From Membranipora membranacea (lineage: Eukaryota; Bryozoa; Gymnolaemata; Cheilostomatida; Membraniporidae), in assembly GCA_914767715.1 (NCBI GenBank), contig OU612072.1, forward strand, positions 9,486,001 through 9,550,000: a stretch of DNA of 64,000 bases, read 5' to 3'. Every line of letters begins with the position of its first letter. Within the stretch, counting starts at the first letter, position 1. Positions 56,701 to 63,000 of this stretch are shown piece by piece. The position numbers and the translations under genes are program-made. The notes beneath the pieces are model-generated. The model was not told the origin of the DNA, did not search any database, and saw only the letters and a list, made by a program, of their open reading frames with translations.

Positions 56701-58827
56701 TCTCTAATTCTATTTCAGCGCCACTTGAAGCAAATCTTGCCGATCACAACCAAACTTACACTGCTGGTGATGATCTGACCTTGACCTGTGAGACTGATGA
56801 GGGAGCCACCATCACATGGACAAAGAATGGCGAGCTGGTACCAAGGGCCAGTAATATTGTCATATCAGGTATGATGATGACTCTTTTAAAATAATTTCTT
56901 GATGGTTCTGTTTTACTACAATACCCTTCTCTTAATTTTTCGACTTTGCAATGAATCTTACTTGGAGTTGCCTTCCTGGTCTCACAGTCACTCATCTAGT
57001 TCGGTTACGCCCATATGTTGCACCCTAACCACAGATAAAAAAGTTGAGACACATATTCTCATCTTGTTCAAAGATAAAACAATTCACAAGGTGCACGATG
57101 TCTTCAGTATTCTGTCACATCTGAAATCCCGGTTGTCACACATTCAAAAGTCCAATTCTTGCTCTATTGAAGTAGTTGGGGATGAGCAAATTTGGTATGC
57201 TCCCCAAAAATCTAGAAATTGATGATTTAGTTTATAACCTGTTAATAATTGCATCCAAAAAAAAGTAGTCAAACCAAGTTTAATACACACTTGAATATTA
57301 CAGCTAATTTACATCTGCCTAGCATCGTTTATACCATACTCCAATCATAACGCTCCACCCAACTGCCCCCTTGATGGCGGTGGATGGTCTGGAGGCCAGC
57401 CAATTCCGGTGGTGGTAGGGCCTAGTCATAGTGGTCTGCAGTTGCCACCAGTAACCCATATTATCCATCTGTTACAGGTGATACTCTGATGGTAGAGGAT
57501 ATGGAGGAGTCAGATACAGGGTTTTACTCATGCAGAGCTGACAATGGTAATGAAGTGATAACTGTGGGTACGAGTATCAGAGTCTCACCTCAGCGTAAGT
57601 ATAAGAATTTCTGCTGCACTATTTTTCAGATTTTGTTTTCTATTTCCAATCATCATGATTGATTAGAACACAGAACATAAGTGACTGTGTGACATACAAA
57701 TCGTTATCTTTAATTGAATAATAAATTAAATCAATACATTAATCAGAATAAAAGATATCACAAATATATAATATAAATGAATATATAATATAAAATATAT
57801 TAAAAAACAAATGAAACATAATAATATAATAAAATAAATGATGAAATATATTAAATAAAGTATCAGAAAAAAACTGTGCAGATTAACTCCTTGGTAGTCT
57901 TTGGAGACATGATTTTGTGTTTCCTCGATAATTGTGAACAATGTAAAATGTTGACCTCTTAACACAAAAAATATCACAGTATTATGGAAGTTTTAATATA
58001 AGTTTTTAATATTAAATGTAATTAAATTGAACAGAAAAGTAAATTGGAGCTGTTTCCTATAAAAATACGAAAATATTTAGTTGCAATGTTGATATCATGC
58101 CGGCTGTGTGTCAGTAATATAATTGTTCATGGCTGACCTTTGAGGGCTGTGATACTCTGTCTGATAAGGTAGAGGTATTTCAATATTTTATATTTGCAGC
58201 CGCTACACGTGAATTTCGATATCCGTGAATTTTATTTCATTATCTTTATTGGCATCTATTAGAATTGGAATAAGAATTAGAATTGAACCAGATCATTATT
58301 ATCTAAAAGTGATGTCTTCCAGAGTACGGTTTTCATTGACATAGACATATTCAACTTGCAGGATACCACTTAATATATTTGCTATTTACCCATTTACTAA
58401 AATTTTTAGTAACCCTAAACACTTTTTACACTCTTTTATACCTGAGAGGCAGTGTTTGAATCGCAGACATTCCTGATTCTTTTATTACCAGACCCAGGAC
58501 CAATAAGTGCCAAAATACATTTTTCAATTTCGTAGTTCAAAATTGTATGCGAGAGCATATTTTAAGCCAACTGTATTATATAAATGTTTTTCAACATGAC
58601 TTACTGTGGAAAATCAACTCATTATAGTTACCATATGAGCTATTTGTTTCACAGCGACCAAACCCCCAGTACCAGCTTCATGCGGAGATCGACCAGACCT
58701 GGCTAACTGTGCTCTGATCGTCAGATACAACTACTGTCCCCATCCCGTATACCGCCACTTCTGCTGTAAATCATGTCTGGAAGCTGGTAAATTCACTGAC
58801 AAGACAAGACCATTCAGAAGGCTGTAA
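29560..58827 (+). CDS. Gene B: papilin-like matrix protein, 35 exons, about 2368 aa
   Basis: The coding exons listed separately join with GT/AG sites and an unbroken frame (7107 nt). Order: signal peptide and Cys cassette (1-51); Kunitz 1 (52-112); Ig 1-3 (113-474); Thr-rich linker and mucin-like region (475-970); cassette + FN3 (970-1101); cassette + FN3 (1102-1273); four cassettes (1274-1405); Kunitz 2-8 (1406-1900) with a Thr-rich tail; Cys-rich motif (1943-1984); WAP (1985-2040); Ig 4-6 (2041-2311); PLAC (2312-2368). Kunitz arrays, the GCC-x-D-G cassette, Ig and a C-terminal PLAC are the combination of papilins, secreted basement-membrane proteins. The N-terminal TSP1 repeats and ADAMTS-like Cys-rich/spacer region of papilins are missing: a signal peptide precedes the first cassette directly. 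FN3, WAP and mucin parts are additions. No transmembrane segment in the main model. Whether it is a true papilin orthologue or a papilin-related paralogue is open. An AATAAA at 59640-59645 is a candidate poly(A) signal. Confidence 0.85.
30465..30511. repeat. Short inverted repeat (ACCAAGGAGTAA hairpin)
   Basis: A 17-base arm at 30465-30481 (GTGACACCAAGGAGTAA) matches the reverse complement of 30495-30511 with one mismatch, leaving a 13-base loop. In gene B intron 1. A similar core recurs at 59944-59970. Confidence 0.6.
31198..31273. repeat. Exact 38-bp tandem duplication
   Basis: The unit beginning GTCTTTTTAGCTTCTTACAT and ending AAAATAAA is present twice with no mismatch (31198-31235 and 31236-31273). 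Being identical, it is a recent slip or duplication, or possibly an assembly artefact. In gene B intron 1. Confidence 0.9.
31448..31630 (+). CDS. Gene B exon 2: Kunitz domain 1
   Basis: Phase 1-1. Six Cys in Kunitz spacing (C-x8-C, HSC, TGC, EEC, QAC) with FVYTGCGGNGNKF. The residue after Cys2 (P1 position) is Ala, within GACAKSK, so it is not a trypsin-type loop; elastase-like targets or loss of inhibition are possible. Confidence 0.9.
31844..31929. repeat. 36-bp near-perfect hairpin in gene B intron 2
   Basis: The arms 31844-31879 and 31894-31929 pair along all 36 positions; only two are G-U instead of Watson-Crick. The loop is TATTTTACCAACCT. The arm starts GTTGATGCACAATTTGAAGC. It could be a miRNA-like or long-hairpin RNA precursor in sense orientation, or the relic of a foldback element. 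Confidence 0.8.
32641..32870. repeat. Diverged direct repeat, about 184-bp spacing
   Basis: TTACACAATCGAAAATTCCC at about 32642 recurs as TTACATAATCAAACATTCCC at about 32825, both followed by ATAGAAT and an ATTTACA block. A decayed tandem duplication of unknown origin in gene B intron 2. Confidence 0.5.
34780..34919 (+). CDS. Gene B exon 3: Ig domain 1, first half
   Basis: Acceptor TTTGCAG, phase 1 in; donor AAA|GTAAGT, phase 0 out. Encodes QIGAEVTLTCNF with the first Ig Cys and EFKDWFLVQNG with the core Trp. Confidence 0.8.
36333..36468 (+). CDS. Gene B exon 4: Ig domain 1, second half
   Basis: Phase 0 in, phase 1 out. Encodes YLTIKSATLKDSGSYICEVY, the Ig D-x-G-x-Y-x-C motif, and a final strand EMIIEVTG. 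Intron 3 splits the domain mid-way in phase 0, as in Ig 2 and Ig 3. Confidence 0.85.
37074..37294 (+). CDS. Gene B exon 5: linker + Ig domain 2, first half
   Basis: Acceptor TTTCACCAG. A Pro/Met-rich linker (MDALPMPDDPLGAPLL) precedes PEGATFNLTCDIPKGAEFKG and WFLKKDD. It shares the GAEF-x2-W pattern with Ig 3, so the two are tandem paralogues. Confidence 0.85.
37573..37708 (+). CDS. Gene B exon 6: Ig domain 2, second half
   Basis: Phase 0 in, phase 1 out. Encodes LAIESIEQTDTGTYTCEVI and a C-terminal strand ending LDLEVVG. Confidence 0.85.
38003..38307 (+). CDS. Gene B exon 7: linker + Ig domain 3, first half
   Basis: A long Ser/Thr/Pro linker (about 50 residues) precedes VPAGAEFTLDCDIPEGAQFD and SWALVQGDN. 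Donor GAG|GTAAGA in phase 0 matches the split in Ig 1 and Ig 2. Confidence 0.85.
39119..39266 (+). CDS. Gene B exon 8: Ig domain 3, second half
   Basis: Phase 0 in, phase 1 out. Encodes VLLKINGITVDDEGLYVCTI with the second Ig Cys, then QMQINVQ as the last strand. Confidence 0.85.
39284..39412. repeat. Three 32-bp tandem units and CCAAT-foldback tail
   Basis: The unit GTTGGCTGAGCAAATGTGTT... repeats at 39284, 39316 and 39348. A fourth partial unit runs into ATTGGCTGTTGTGTTGGGTG, the end sequence of the foldback family seen in later introns. The tandem units look like amplification of one end of that element. Confidence 0.75.
39555..39608 (+). CDS. Gene B exon 9: short Thr-rich linker
   Basis: A 54-base phase 1-1 exon encoding ATGTTTVFTTSTMGTTLP, likely O-glycosylated. 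Acceptor ATTTAG, donor CAG|GTATGG. Composition matches the large exon that follows; being symmetric it could be skipped. Confidence 0.6.
39919..41145 (+). CDS. Gene B exon 10: mucin-like Thr/Asp-rich exon (409 aa)
   Basis: One 1227-base phase 1-1 exon with no Cys and extreme Thr, Met, Pro and acidic content. Repeats of the kind VIIGGDETT and TTTMP are tandem around 40260-40560, with a D-E-T-T core. The many Thr clusters predict dense O-glycosylation; the acidic residues could bind cations. Long antisense frames here are a by-product of composition. It sits between the Ig block and the cassette/FN3 block as an extended spacer. Confidence 0.85.
41459..41538 (+). CDS. Gene B exon 11: mucin-like continuation
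   Basis: Phase 1 in, phase 0 out. Encodes DIPDIPTTPDLSTDIPDIPT, an internal repeat of D-I-P-T-T. The donor AAG|GTGTGT is weak but keeps frame with the next exon. Confidence 0.65.
41808..41950 (+). CDS. Gene B exon 12: linker + start of Cys cassette 2
   Basis: Phase 0 in, phase 2 out. Encodes a Thr/Pro linker and then GCRGSR, whose Arg is completed by the next exon, giving GCRGSRFGCCSDG, the cassette signature. This unique phase-2 join strongly supports the pairing. Confidence 0.8.
42658..42856 (+). CDS. Gene B exon 13: cassette 2 + FN3 domain 1, first half
   Basis: Begins FGCCSDGYTYSQGPNYEDCP, then ARLSVSWAPPQDDSVVNAYV, the B-C strand region of fibronectin type III with the core Trp and PP. 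Donor GTG|GTAAGT, phase 0. Confidence 0.85.
43260..43437 (+). CDS. Gene B exon 14: FN3 domain 1, second half
   Basis: Phase 0 in, phase 1 out. Encodes VYSTSDLELPLDKWEQEEV and VFFKVRAYNRQEKSP, matching FN3 strands C' to G (Y/F-x-V-R-A-x-N ... SP). Confidence 0.85.
43796..43866. repeat. CCAAT-foldback copy (short)
   Basis: AGCCAATGAGTTGGCTG at one side and CAGCCAATCAGAGACAACAC at the other flank a short centre, an internally deleted member of the intronic foldback family. Confidence 0.6.
43933..44093 (+). CDS. Gene B exon 15: Cys cassette 3 + Thr linker
   Basis: Phase 1 in, phase 0 out. Encodes GGCYGTRYGCCDDGLTSAYG, then EGCPE and a Thr-rich ITTTLITTTPY. Confidence 0.85.
44510..44694 (+). CDS. 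Gene B exon 16: linker + FN3 domain 2, first half
   Basis: Phase 0 in, phase 2 out. A Thr/Ser linker precedes SPPQNFKIMRD, RVAISLRWDDP and PVSEYAIR, FN3 strands A-C. It repeats the cassette-then-FN3 layout of exons 12-14, suggesting duplication of a cassette+FN3 block, though intron phases differ. Confidence 0.8.
45065..45234 (+). CDS. Gene B exon 17: FN3 domain 2, second half
   Basis: Phase 2 in, phase 1 out. Encodes RENWRRFGITDKQWQMALRR and EYYFTIAGDFNGQETQQSP. It is more diverged from the FN3 consensus than domain 1, but keeps the Y-F-x-I-x-A/G strand and the terminal SP. Confidence 0.8.
45798..46076 (+). CDS. Gene B exon 18: Cys cassettes 4, 5 and 6
   Basis: Phase 1-1. Three cassettes in one exon: GCDSTQYGCCDDELTAASGP, GCAGTRWGCCSDNELTASGP and GCAGTRWGCCSDGKNSANGP. 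Cassettes 5 and 6 come from a 90-bp, 30-residue tandem duplication (45891-45980 versus 45981-46070) that is almost identical. The acceptor is ambiguous: ATTGTAG at 45797 is chosen, but acceptors at 45734 and 45737 are in the same frame and would add about 20 residues. Confidence 0.8.
46579..46695 (+). CDS. Gene B exon 19: Cys cassette 7
   Basis: Phase 1-1. Encodes CEGDRQPCDVSEFGCCPDGR, then RGCAD. It has a CDVSEFGCC core; an extra Cys pair before GCC makes it the most diverged cassette. Confidence 0.8.
47070..47270 (+). CDS. Gene B exon 20: Kunitz domain 2
   Basis: Phase 1-1. Cys spacing of Kunitz with RFWYGGCNRNKNRF. P1 residue is Thr (GLCTNY), an unusual specificity residue. Ends in an acidic/Gly linker. 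Confidence 0.9.
47627..47833 (+). CDS. Gene B exon 21: Kunitz domain 3
   Basis: Phase 1-1. All six Cys, EFVYGGCNGNDNRF. P1 is Arg (GECRGAF), followed by Gly-Ala, so it should fit trypsin-like proteases. Confidence 0.92.
48128..48328. repeat. CCAAT-foldback copy, inverted relative to the others
   Basis: The core TCAGTTTCACTTTCACTATA and the AAAGTACC/GGTACTTT blocks match the copies at 49668 and 54550 in reverse complement. It ends AGATCAGAGCCAACACATT. Confidence 0.65.
48368..48547 (+). CDS. Gene B exon 22: Kunitz domain 4
   Basis: Phase 1-1. Six Cys, FTYGGCAGNDNRF. P1 is Phe (GPCFAA), predicting chymotrypsin-like targets. Confidence 0.92.
48605..48712. repeat. CCAAT-foldback copy (internally deleted)
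   Basis: AGCCAATCAG and GTGTTAGCTCTGATTTTATT on one side, CCCACCAGCCAACCTGACCC on the other; the centre is missing. Confidence 0.55.
48982..49155 (+). CDS. Gene B exon 23: Kunitz domain 5
   Basis: Phase 1-1. Six Cys, RFTFGGCGGNANRF. P1 is Arg (GLCRGY). Confidence 0.92.
49668..49905. repeat. CCAAT-foldback copy (near full length)
   Basis: About 215-240 bases. The end GATGTTGGCTCTGGTCTGAT pairs with the other end, ATCCAATTAGAGTCAACACATT read in reverse. The interior has TCACTGAAAGTGCC and GTGAAAGTGAAACAGAATTA, then CTCACTTTCACTATATGTC, itself an inverted repeat. No coding. Confidence 0.75.
49961..50197 (+). CDS. Gene B exon 24: Kunitz domain 6
   Basis: Phase 1-1. RFVYGGCQGNANNF; P1 is Arg (GPCRGY). 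The last Cys pair is spaced by four residues (ECESEMC) rather than the usual three, a one-residue insertion in the C-terminal helix. Confidence 0.92.
50213..50362. repeat. CCAAT-foldback copy (shortened)
   Basis: GCTCTGATCTGATTGGCTGT at the left, ACCAGCCAATCAGATACAAC at the right, TCACTGAAAGTACC and GAAAAGTACCATCTGTCCTG inside. Confidence 0.75.
50681..50810 (+). CDS. Gene B exon 25: Kunitz domain 7, first part
   Basis: Phase 1 in, phase 2 out. Four Cys of the domain with FVYGGCRGNDN; P1 is Phe (GPCFAY). The intron falls inside NR|F, the only Kunitz domain here split by an intron. Confidence 0.88.
51087..51241 (+). CDS. Gene B exon 26: Kunitz domain 7 end + Gly/Asp/Lys linker
   Basis: The phase-2 join restores NRFDSAQECEQVC, completing the six Cys. 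It is followed by a linker of GKDGRDGKDGGNQKGD type, low complexity and resembling a short collagen-like Gly-x-x run but too short for a triple helix. Donor GAAG|GTGTGT is weak. Confidence 0.8.
51317..51704 (+). CDS. Candidate optional micro-exons in gene B (three, phase 1-1)
   Basis: Three small open segments with AG..GT borders could be inserted without breaking frame: 51317-51412 (contains a hydrophobic stretch FWVLCLTYITLLSII), 51542-51580 (DMGFTPVVIDIFY, donor GTAAGT) and 51642-51704 (LSITISLKEAFDIST). None has a domain signature, and phase agreement alone can occur by chance. They are not in the main model. Confidence 0.2.
52159..52485 (+). CDS. Gene B exon 27: Kunitz domain 8 + Thr-rich tail
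   Basis: Phase 1-1. Six Cys with RFVYTGCDGNGNRF; P1 is Asp (GSCDGY), which is incompatible with common serine proteases and suggests a non-inhibitory role. A tail of about 55 Thr/Pro/Ser residues (STTTTTTSMPTR) follows. Confidence 0.9.
52800..52925 (+). CDS. Gene B exon 28: short Cys-rich motif
   Basis: Phase 1-1. Six Cys in CDDVSCSDGYVCKESRTECQ and DCVPVILEC. Resembles the small C-x4-C-x-G-x-x-C follistatin/antistasin-like segments found beside WAP domains in matrix proteins; exact family not assigned. Confidence 0.75.
53433..53600 (+). CDS. Gene B exon 29: WAP four-disulfide core
   Basis: Phase 1-1. Eight Cys in WAP order: CPSL, EPC, ADC, SDC, KCC, QC, VC. WAP domains often inhibit serine proteases or are antimicrobial. 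Followed by an acidic linker ETEEATG. Confidence 0.88.
53620..53682. repeat. CCAAT-foldback copy (ends only)
   Basis: GATTGGTTGGTGGGGAAAAT followed directly by ACCCACCCACCAATCAGAGC and CAACACATTGGC: both termini with almost no interior. Confidence 0.6.
54550..54762. repeat. CCAAT-foldback copy (near full length)
   Basis: Starts GTGTTGGCTCTGACCTGATT, ends CCAGCCAATCAGATCTAGCA, with AAGTGAAACTGAATTACTTT and GAAAGTACCACTTGTCCTGG in the middle, collinear with the 49668 copy. Confidence 0.75.
54832..54955 (+). CDS. Gene B exon 30: Ig domain 4, first half
   Basis: Phase 1 in, phase 2 out. Encodes AELGEDVTMKCESRGNPEPT and IVWYKNR, an I-set Ig strand B-C. A phase-2 internal intron, unlike Ig 1-3, points to a separate origin. 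Confidence 0.85.
55414..55577 (+). CDS. Gene B exon 31: Ig domain 4, second half
   Basis: Phase 2 in, phase 1 out. Encodes LTIRQVKSTDSAEYICRVYN. The usual Gly of D-x-G-x-Y-x-C is Ala here. Confidence 0.85.
55828..56085 (+). CDS. Gene B exon 32: Ig domain 5 (single exon)
   Basis: Phase 1-1, complete I-set Ig: GGTAALTCDV, PSVSWTFRG, YDIRAEDAGDYTCTADNG. The only one of the six Ig domains without an internal intron. Confidence 0.9.
56719..56868 (+). CDS. Gene B exon 33: Ig domain 6, first half
   Basis: Phase 1-1. Encodes AGDDLTLTCETDEGATITWT and a following strand ending IVISG. Confidence 0.88.
57478..57594 (+). CDS. Gene B exon 34: Ig domain 6, second half
   Basis: Phase 1-1. Encodes MVEDMEESDTGFYSCRADNG, the closing Ig motif. 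Donor CAGC|GTAAGT is strong. Confidence 0.88.
58655..58827 (+). CDS. Gene B exon 35: PLAC domain and stop
   Basis: Acceptor TTTCACAG, phase 1. Encodes CGDRPDLANCALIVRYNYC and FCCKSCLEAG: six Cys in PLAC (protease and lacunin) spacing, which closes papilins, lacunin and ADAMTS-like proteins. A short basic tail ends at TAA 58825-58827. Its place at the very C-terminus is the strongest argument for the papilin family. Confidence 0.93.
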
Positions 58828-59639
58828 GACCTATATAGATTATAACATTATGTGTTTGATGTTGATCACCGGTGTTTCATAATGTGGGGAAAGAGTGCTA
58901 CATGGTCAGTATTGTTCTACTACGGTTTATCATCGTAAGCTTATGCTTAAGAACGACGCTGCATACATGACATCACAATGCGCAAGTTTGGGTTGCATTT
59001 AAGTTTTAAAATGCAATTTATTTCTCTGTTTTATTCTTTCTTTTATTTTGATTTTTTGAAATAGATCTGAATAATCATTATTGAGATGCTTTTTTCACGC
59101 TCTTCCAAGATCATAGTCAAACAATCAGTCAAATATTTAAGTAATAAGAAATATTTTATTGAAAGTTTTATTCATTTTAGAACATTTTTAAAGCGTACAA
59201 TCATAAAGGAATACTACCAATCATCCAATTCTTTCAGTATTGATAATCAAAGACTGCACAATGTTTTAAAGTTTTGCGGATTTATGTACACATTTTTACA
59301 CTCCCCGCCGCCGTAAGTGATAAATACGAGTGATACAAATTTATCCGCTAATTTAGAGATATTGGATAGATATATTTTTACACCTGGAAGGAATCTAGAT
59401 AACTATTAATCCTCTTGTTCAATCCTGATTGTGGACTAACCAACATTTATTTTATCTGAAATTCTTAGAGATATTTGCTTTATACACCACTTGCTTGTTT
59501 AGTACCCGTTTGAGCCTTTCAATCTTCTTTTCTTTCTGTGTCACAAACTTATTTTAGATTTATCTCCCCTTTTAATAATAATTTTTTTCCTACTGCCAAA
59601 CCTCCAATATCCAGAAACTTTTTTTACAGTGTTTTGTAA

Positions 59640-59645
59640 AATAAA
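59640..59645 (+). terminator. Candidate poly(A) signal of gene B
   Basis: First canonical AATAAA I find downstream of the stop on this strand, about 810 bases away. There is no direct evidence of cleavage. Confidence 0.35.
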
Positions 59646-61082
59646 TTTGCCAGGGCAAAAACAATAACCTCATTACCTCGCCTTAGTTAACATCAGCACC
59701 ATGTTGTGGCAGTGAGATCATAATAATTTAAGTATAAACATAAACCATGAGCATAAAAATGCTTAAGACTGGAAACTACAGACTCCCAATTGTCCTCCCT
59801 AATTCAGTGCATTCCTCACAACACAACGACACTGTGCCATCCAATGTGTTGGAGCATCCCCAGGATTTAATATGCAAGTGAATGAAGATTTTCTCATTCT
59901 CAAACAATTTGATTGGCAATTTAAACGGAATGGTGGTTTGTTTAACCAAGGAGTTAAAGACTCCTTGGTTTAACAAGGTGTCAAATGAATCATACTCTTT
60001 TCACATAGTCATTCATGTCAATGCATAAAATGTCTAATTTCAAAGATGCCAATACCAGGATATCCTCTAAACCGTGACAATCTGAGAACATTCTGTAGTA
60101 AACTTGTAGTAAACTCAGTATTATGCTAACCTAAACGCTCACTGTTAGGTCAACAGGCCACAGTATGACAGTGTAAAAAAAGGATCTGAAGTTGATCAGA
60201 GATTGGGCTTATCAACTTCATTGCAATGGCCAGTCATGACTAAGGGGGCAGACATTGAGATTGAATTAAATTAAAATAAACAATGTATGTTCAGTCTTAT
60301 AAGGCGATTCAAAGCTTCTATAGATGAAGACAGGGCTTATCAAGTCGATCTATCTATGGTCATCAGCTTTTTATCAAAATCAAGATCCAAAAATCATGGA
60401 TCAATATAGTAGAGTTGTGATGCGAATAATTTCCATTCATTAACTACCATGCCCGTTACCATTCATCTTAATGGTCTGTGTTTGTCCGTCAGTCATAAAC
60501 CAGGCAAAAAATCTGTTTTGCTCGTCAAAGAGATTTGTCTCATTGACCATGGCTGTACAGAGTACCGCCAAGTCCATCTGTCAAAGGTTTCTGCCCGTCC
60601 AGCAAAAGAAACAGTCTGTCCATCAATGTAACTCATGTGATTACCATCAGCCAGTTATCTTTCTGACCACCAATCAAAAACTTTCTTCCATCCATTCACA
60701 ACCAGTACAGACTGTCAGCCCAACTAGTTTGAAATTTGGACACCTCTGCTAGATAGCTCCAATATTTGTCCGTATGTACAAAGGTCAAATGAGGGTGCAG
60801 GAGGGAAGTTCTGAAGTAGTTGTAATGAAATGAGATTTAACAACTGAAGTATATTTACCCACCCACCGCCCTCTGCTTCTTCGAGATAGGCCCACAGGAT
60901 GAAAACTTTCATTGGATTTTAAATTCTGCCTATTTGCTAAACAAAAATTCCCCGGATAATACTTCCCTAAATAAATGTTAAGGCGTTGGTGCTGGTGCTG
61001 GTGCTGGTGTTGGTGTTGGAAAGTGGGGCAGCTGTCACTCTAGACCTTGGACTATCTAGCTGTTCTAATGCTTTTTATACTT

Positions 61083-61083
<1 letters not shown>

Positions 61084-61120
<37 letters not shown>

Positions 61121-61121
61121 A
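61084..61121. repeat. TA microsatellite
   Basis: A TA dinucleotide run with one GTATA interruption. A second run lies at about 61971-61992 and a shorter one at 43113-43132. Confidence 0.85.
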
Positions 61122-61499
61122 ATATCTTTCCATTACAAGCATTAATTTATATCCGTTCTTTTAGCAGAATAAATTAAAATAAAAAAATATAAAAAAAAGG
61201 TGGCCAATGATAATATACATTAGGACACTAACGACTGACAACTTGCGGCAAGACCATAAGATTAAATACCATGAAAAAATTTGTATTAAAGTGTGTAATA
61301 CAAATTGATTATCGTAGGAATATCAAGATATGATCGAACACCGCATCAAAAATAGGATGTAGTACAATTTCCGACAAAGATCTAAAATATGTGTTTTACA
61401 AATTATCCTTTAATCAAGGTGAATACCGAGCAATTTTTTTTCTTAAAGCTGCTTACCAAGTTTAATTTGGTACTGTTCAGGATCTAAAACTTGTTTATT

Positions 61500-61900
61500 T
61501 TGGGAATTGAAAACTGAAATGTTTTTGTATAGTTTACAATCAATTTATTACTCCAGCACCACTTTATTTTATGAACATGTGATTTTAAAATTTCCGGATC
61601 ATTGGAAAATATATTTGTGTCGTAACAATAAGAATATAATCAAACATTGTCGCGGATATAACCAGATCATTGATAAATATTTAAAATAAAATTGGACCAA
61701 ATACAGATCCCTGAGGAACTATATCAACCTTTTTCATTTTACTGTAATGATCGTAGAATTTCACAAATTGTTTTCTGTTTTCCGAATGAGATTTCAACAA
61801 GTCACATGCATCATTTGTGAAATTATAAAAAGGCAATTTTTTTATATCAGAATTTTCCAAATAATAATGTAGTTGGATAGCTAATAAGTTTTCCACAATT
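61500..61900 (-). mobile_element. LINE reverse-transcriptase fragment (jockey/CR1-like), decayed
   Basis: The minus strand encodes ENRKQFVKFYDHYSKMKK then VPQGSVFGPILF (61681-61760), the RT motif PQGS-LGP-LF. After a stop, IFINDL follows, and further on LIVTTQIYF, where FADDT-IY is expected, so the catalytic aspartates are mutated. Upstream, LLAIQLHYYLE corresponds to the LL-KL-HYGI segment. Only a piece of the RT survives, with several stops. Confidence 0.78.
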
Positions 61901-62477
61901 CAAGATATTTCAGAGTTTAATCCTTGGCCAATTTTATAGATATTGACTCAATAATATAGATTTAATAGTATATATATATATATATATATATATGTACAAA
62001 CTAAAGCTTTGATGTGAACCTACGTAATTGTTATTTTTTAATAACCTTGCGAGCAGGCTAATGAGGCGGCTGTGAGTGGGTATGAAATACTTCAGCATAT
62101 AACTGATAATGAAGTTATTGCTAAGTGGCATCCCATTGTTAATTGTGATTTATTTAAAGAATTACAGTCAATTTTTAAAATGGCAATAAGAGATGACTCA
62201 GACATGTTGGTTACGAATTGATGATTATGAAGGAGGTGTGACGCCCGTTAGACGGTCAGAAAAATATAAAATAAAAGTATATATATTGTTTATTGTAGTT
62301 AATGTGTATTTAAATGCTATTATTTCTGCCACGGAATGTGAATAGGAATTATTATTATTAAGGCATTCCCAGTGACGCCCTAACGGTCATTGTGATGACC
62401 TGATATGTGACAGGTTATGGCTGTTACAGAGGCACATTTATGACATTGATGGCCTGACCTCGTTGACATCCGTAATC
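61901..62477. other. Non-coding, AT-rich
   Basis: No gene. Holds the TA run at 61971-61992 and, near 61901-61990, probably further decayed LINE sequence. Confidence 0.5.
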
Positions 62478-62934
62478 TTAAAGACTTTGTTTGAGGCTGC
62501 TCTTTTGTATCACATCTTATTCTCCATATTTTATTCTATCATGTGAGTGATTTTCAGCTTTATAATCCAAATATTGAGGAAGTTATGGCCTCTCAAACTT
62601 CCAAGGTGATGGTAGCGTCGTTGCCTATAGGTATGGGGACCCTGGGTTCGATTCCCACCCAGGTCTGAATTTTGATCATCAACTTATCTGTGTGATTATT
62701 AGTGTATTAACTTAATAACTCATAATGTCTATGTCACATGTTTATGGTTGTGACATACCCCAGGGAAAACATCCGCTTTTTCCCAATGCCGATTGAAGGC
62801 AATCATCCTGGAAGTTTAAGAGGCCATAACTTCCTCAATATTTGGATTCTAAAGCTGAAAATTGCTCACATGATAGAATAAAATATGGAGAATAAGATGT
62901 GATACAAAAGAGCAGCCTCAAACAAAGTCTTTAA
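62478..62934. mobile_element. TTAA-flanked foldback element with tRNA-like B-box
   Basis: The arms 62482-62611 and about 62803-62930 are inverted copies over some 125 bases, starting AGACTTTGTTTGAGGCTGCT. TTAA flanks both ends (62478-62481 and 62931-62934), the target site of piggyBac-type and Kolobok-type transposons. The central loop contains GGTTCGATTCC (62645-62655), a perfect pol III B-box, within TGGG-TTCGATT-CCCA, a T-arm-like hairpin. It is non-coding: a MITE that has captured, or is derived from, a tRNA-like sequence. Confidence 0.8.
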
Positions 62935-62970
62935 CCACCAACTAGAGTTATTAGGCATAAACATATCTGG

Positions 62971-62978
62971 TATATAAG
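62971..62978 (+). promoter_or_regulatory. TATA box of the candidate short gene
   Basis: TATATAAG, about 30 bases before a plausible start near 63000 and just outside the foldback element. Confidence 0.45.
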
Positions 62979-63000
62979 GTTGTGTCTCTGTTGTTTCAAA

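Larger units (their letters stand above)
58828..61499. other. 3' UTR of gene B and intergenic
   Basis: An AATAAA at 59640-59645 would give a 3' UTR of about 0.8 kb. Beyond it I see no gene. A short hairpin (59944-59970, core CCAAGGAGT ... ACTCCTTGG) and a GGTGCT/GGTGTT repeat (about 60986-61018) are present. Confidence 0.5.

Noticed and set aside
60449-60752. Overlapping plus-strand ORFs (60 and 93 residues)
   Set aside because: No domain, no splice context, and repeated CTGTCCATC-like words suggest a decayed repeat.
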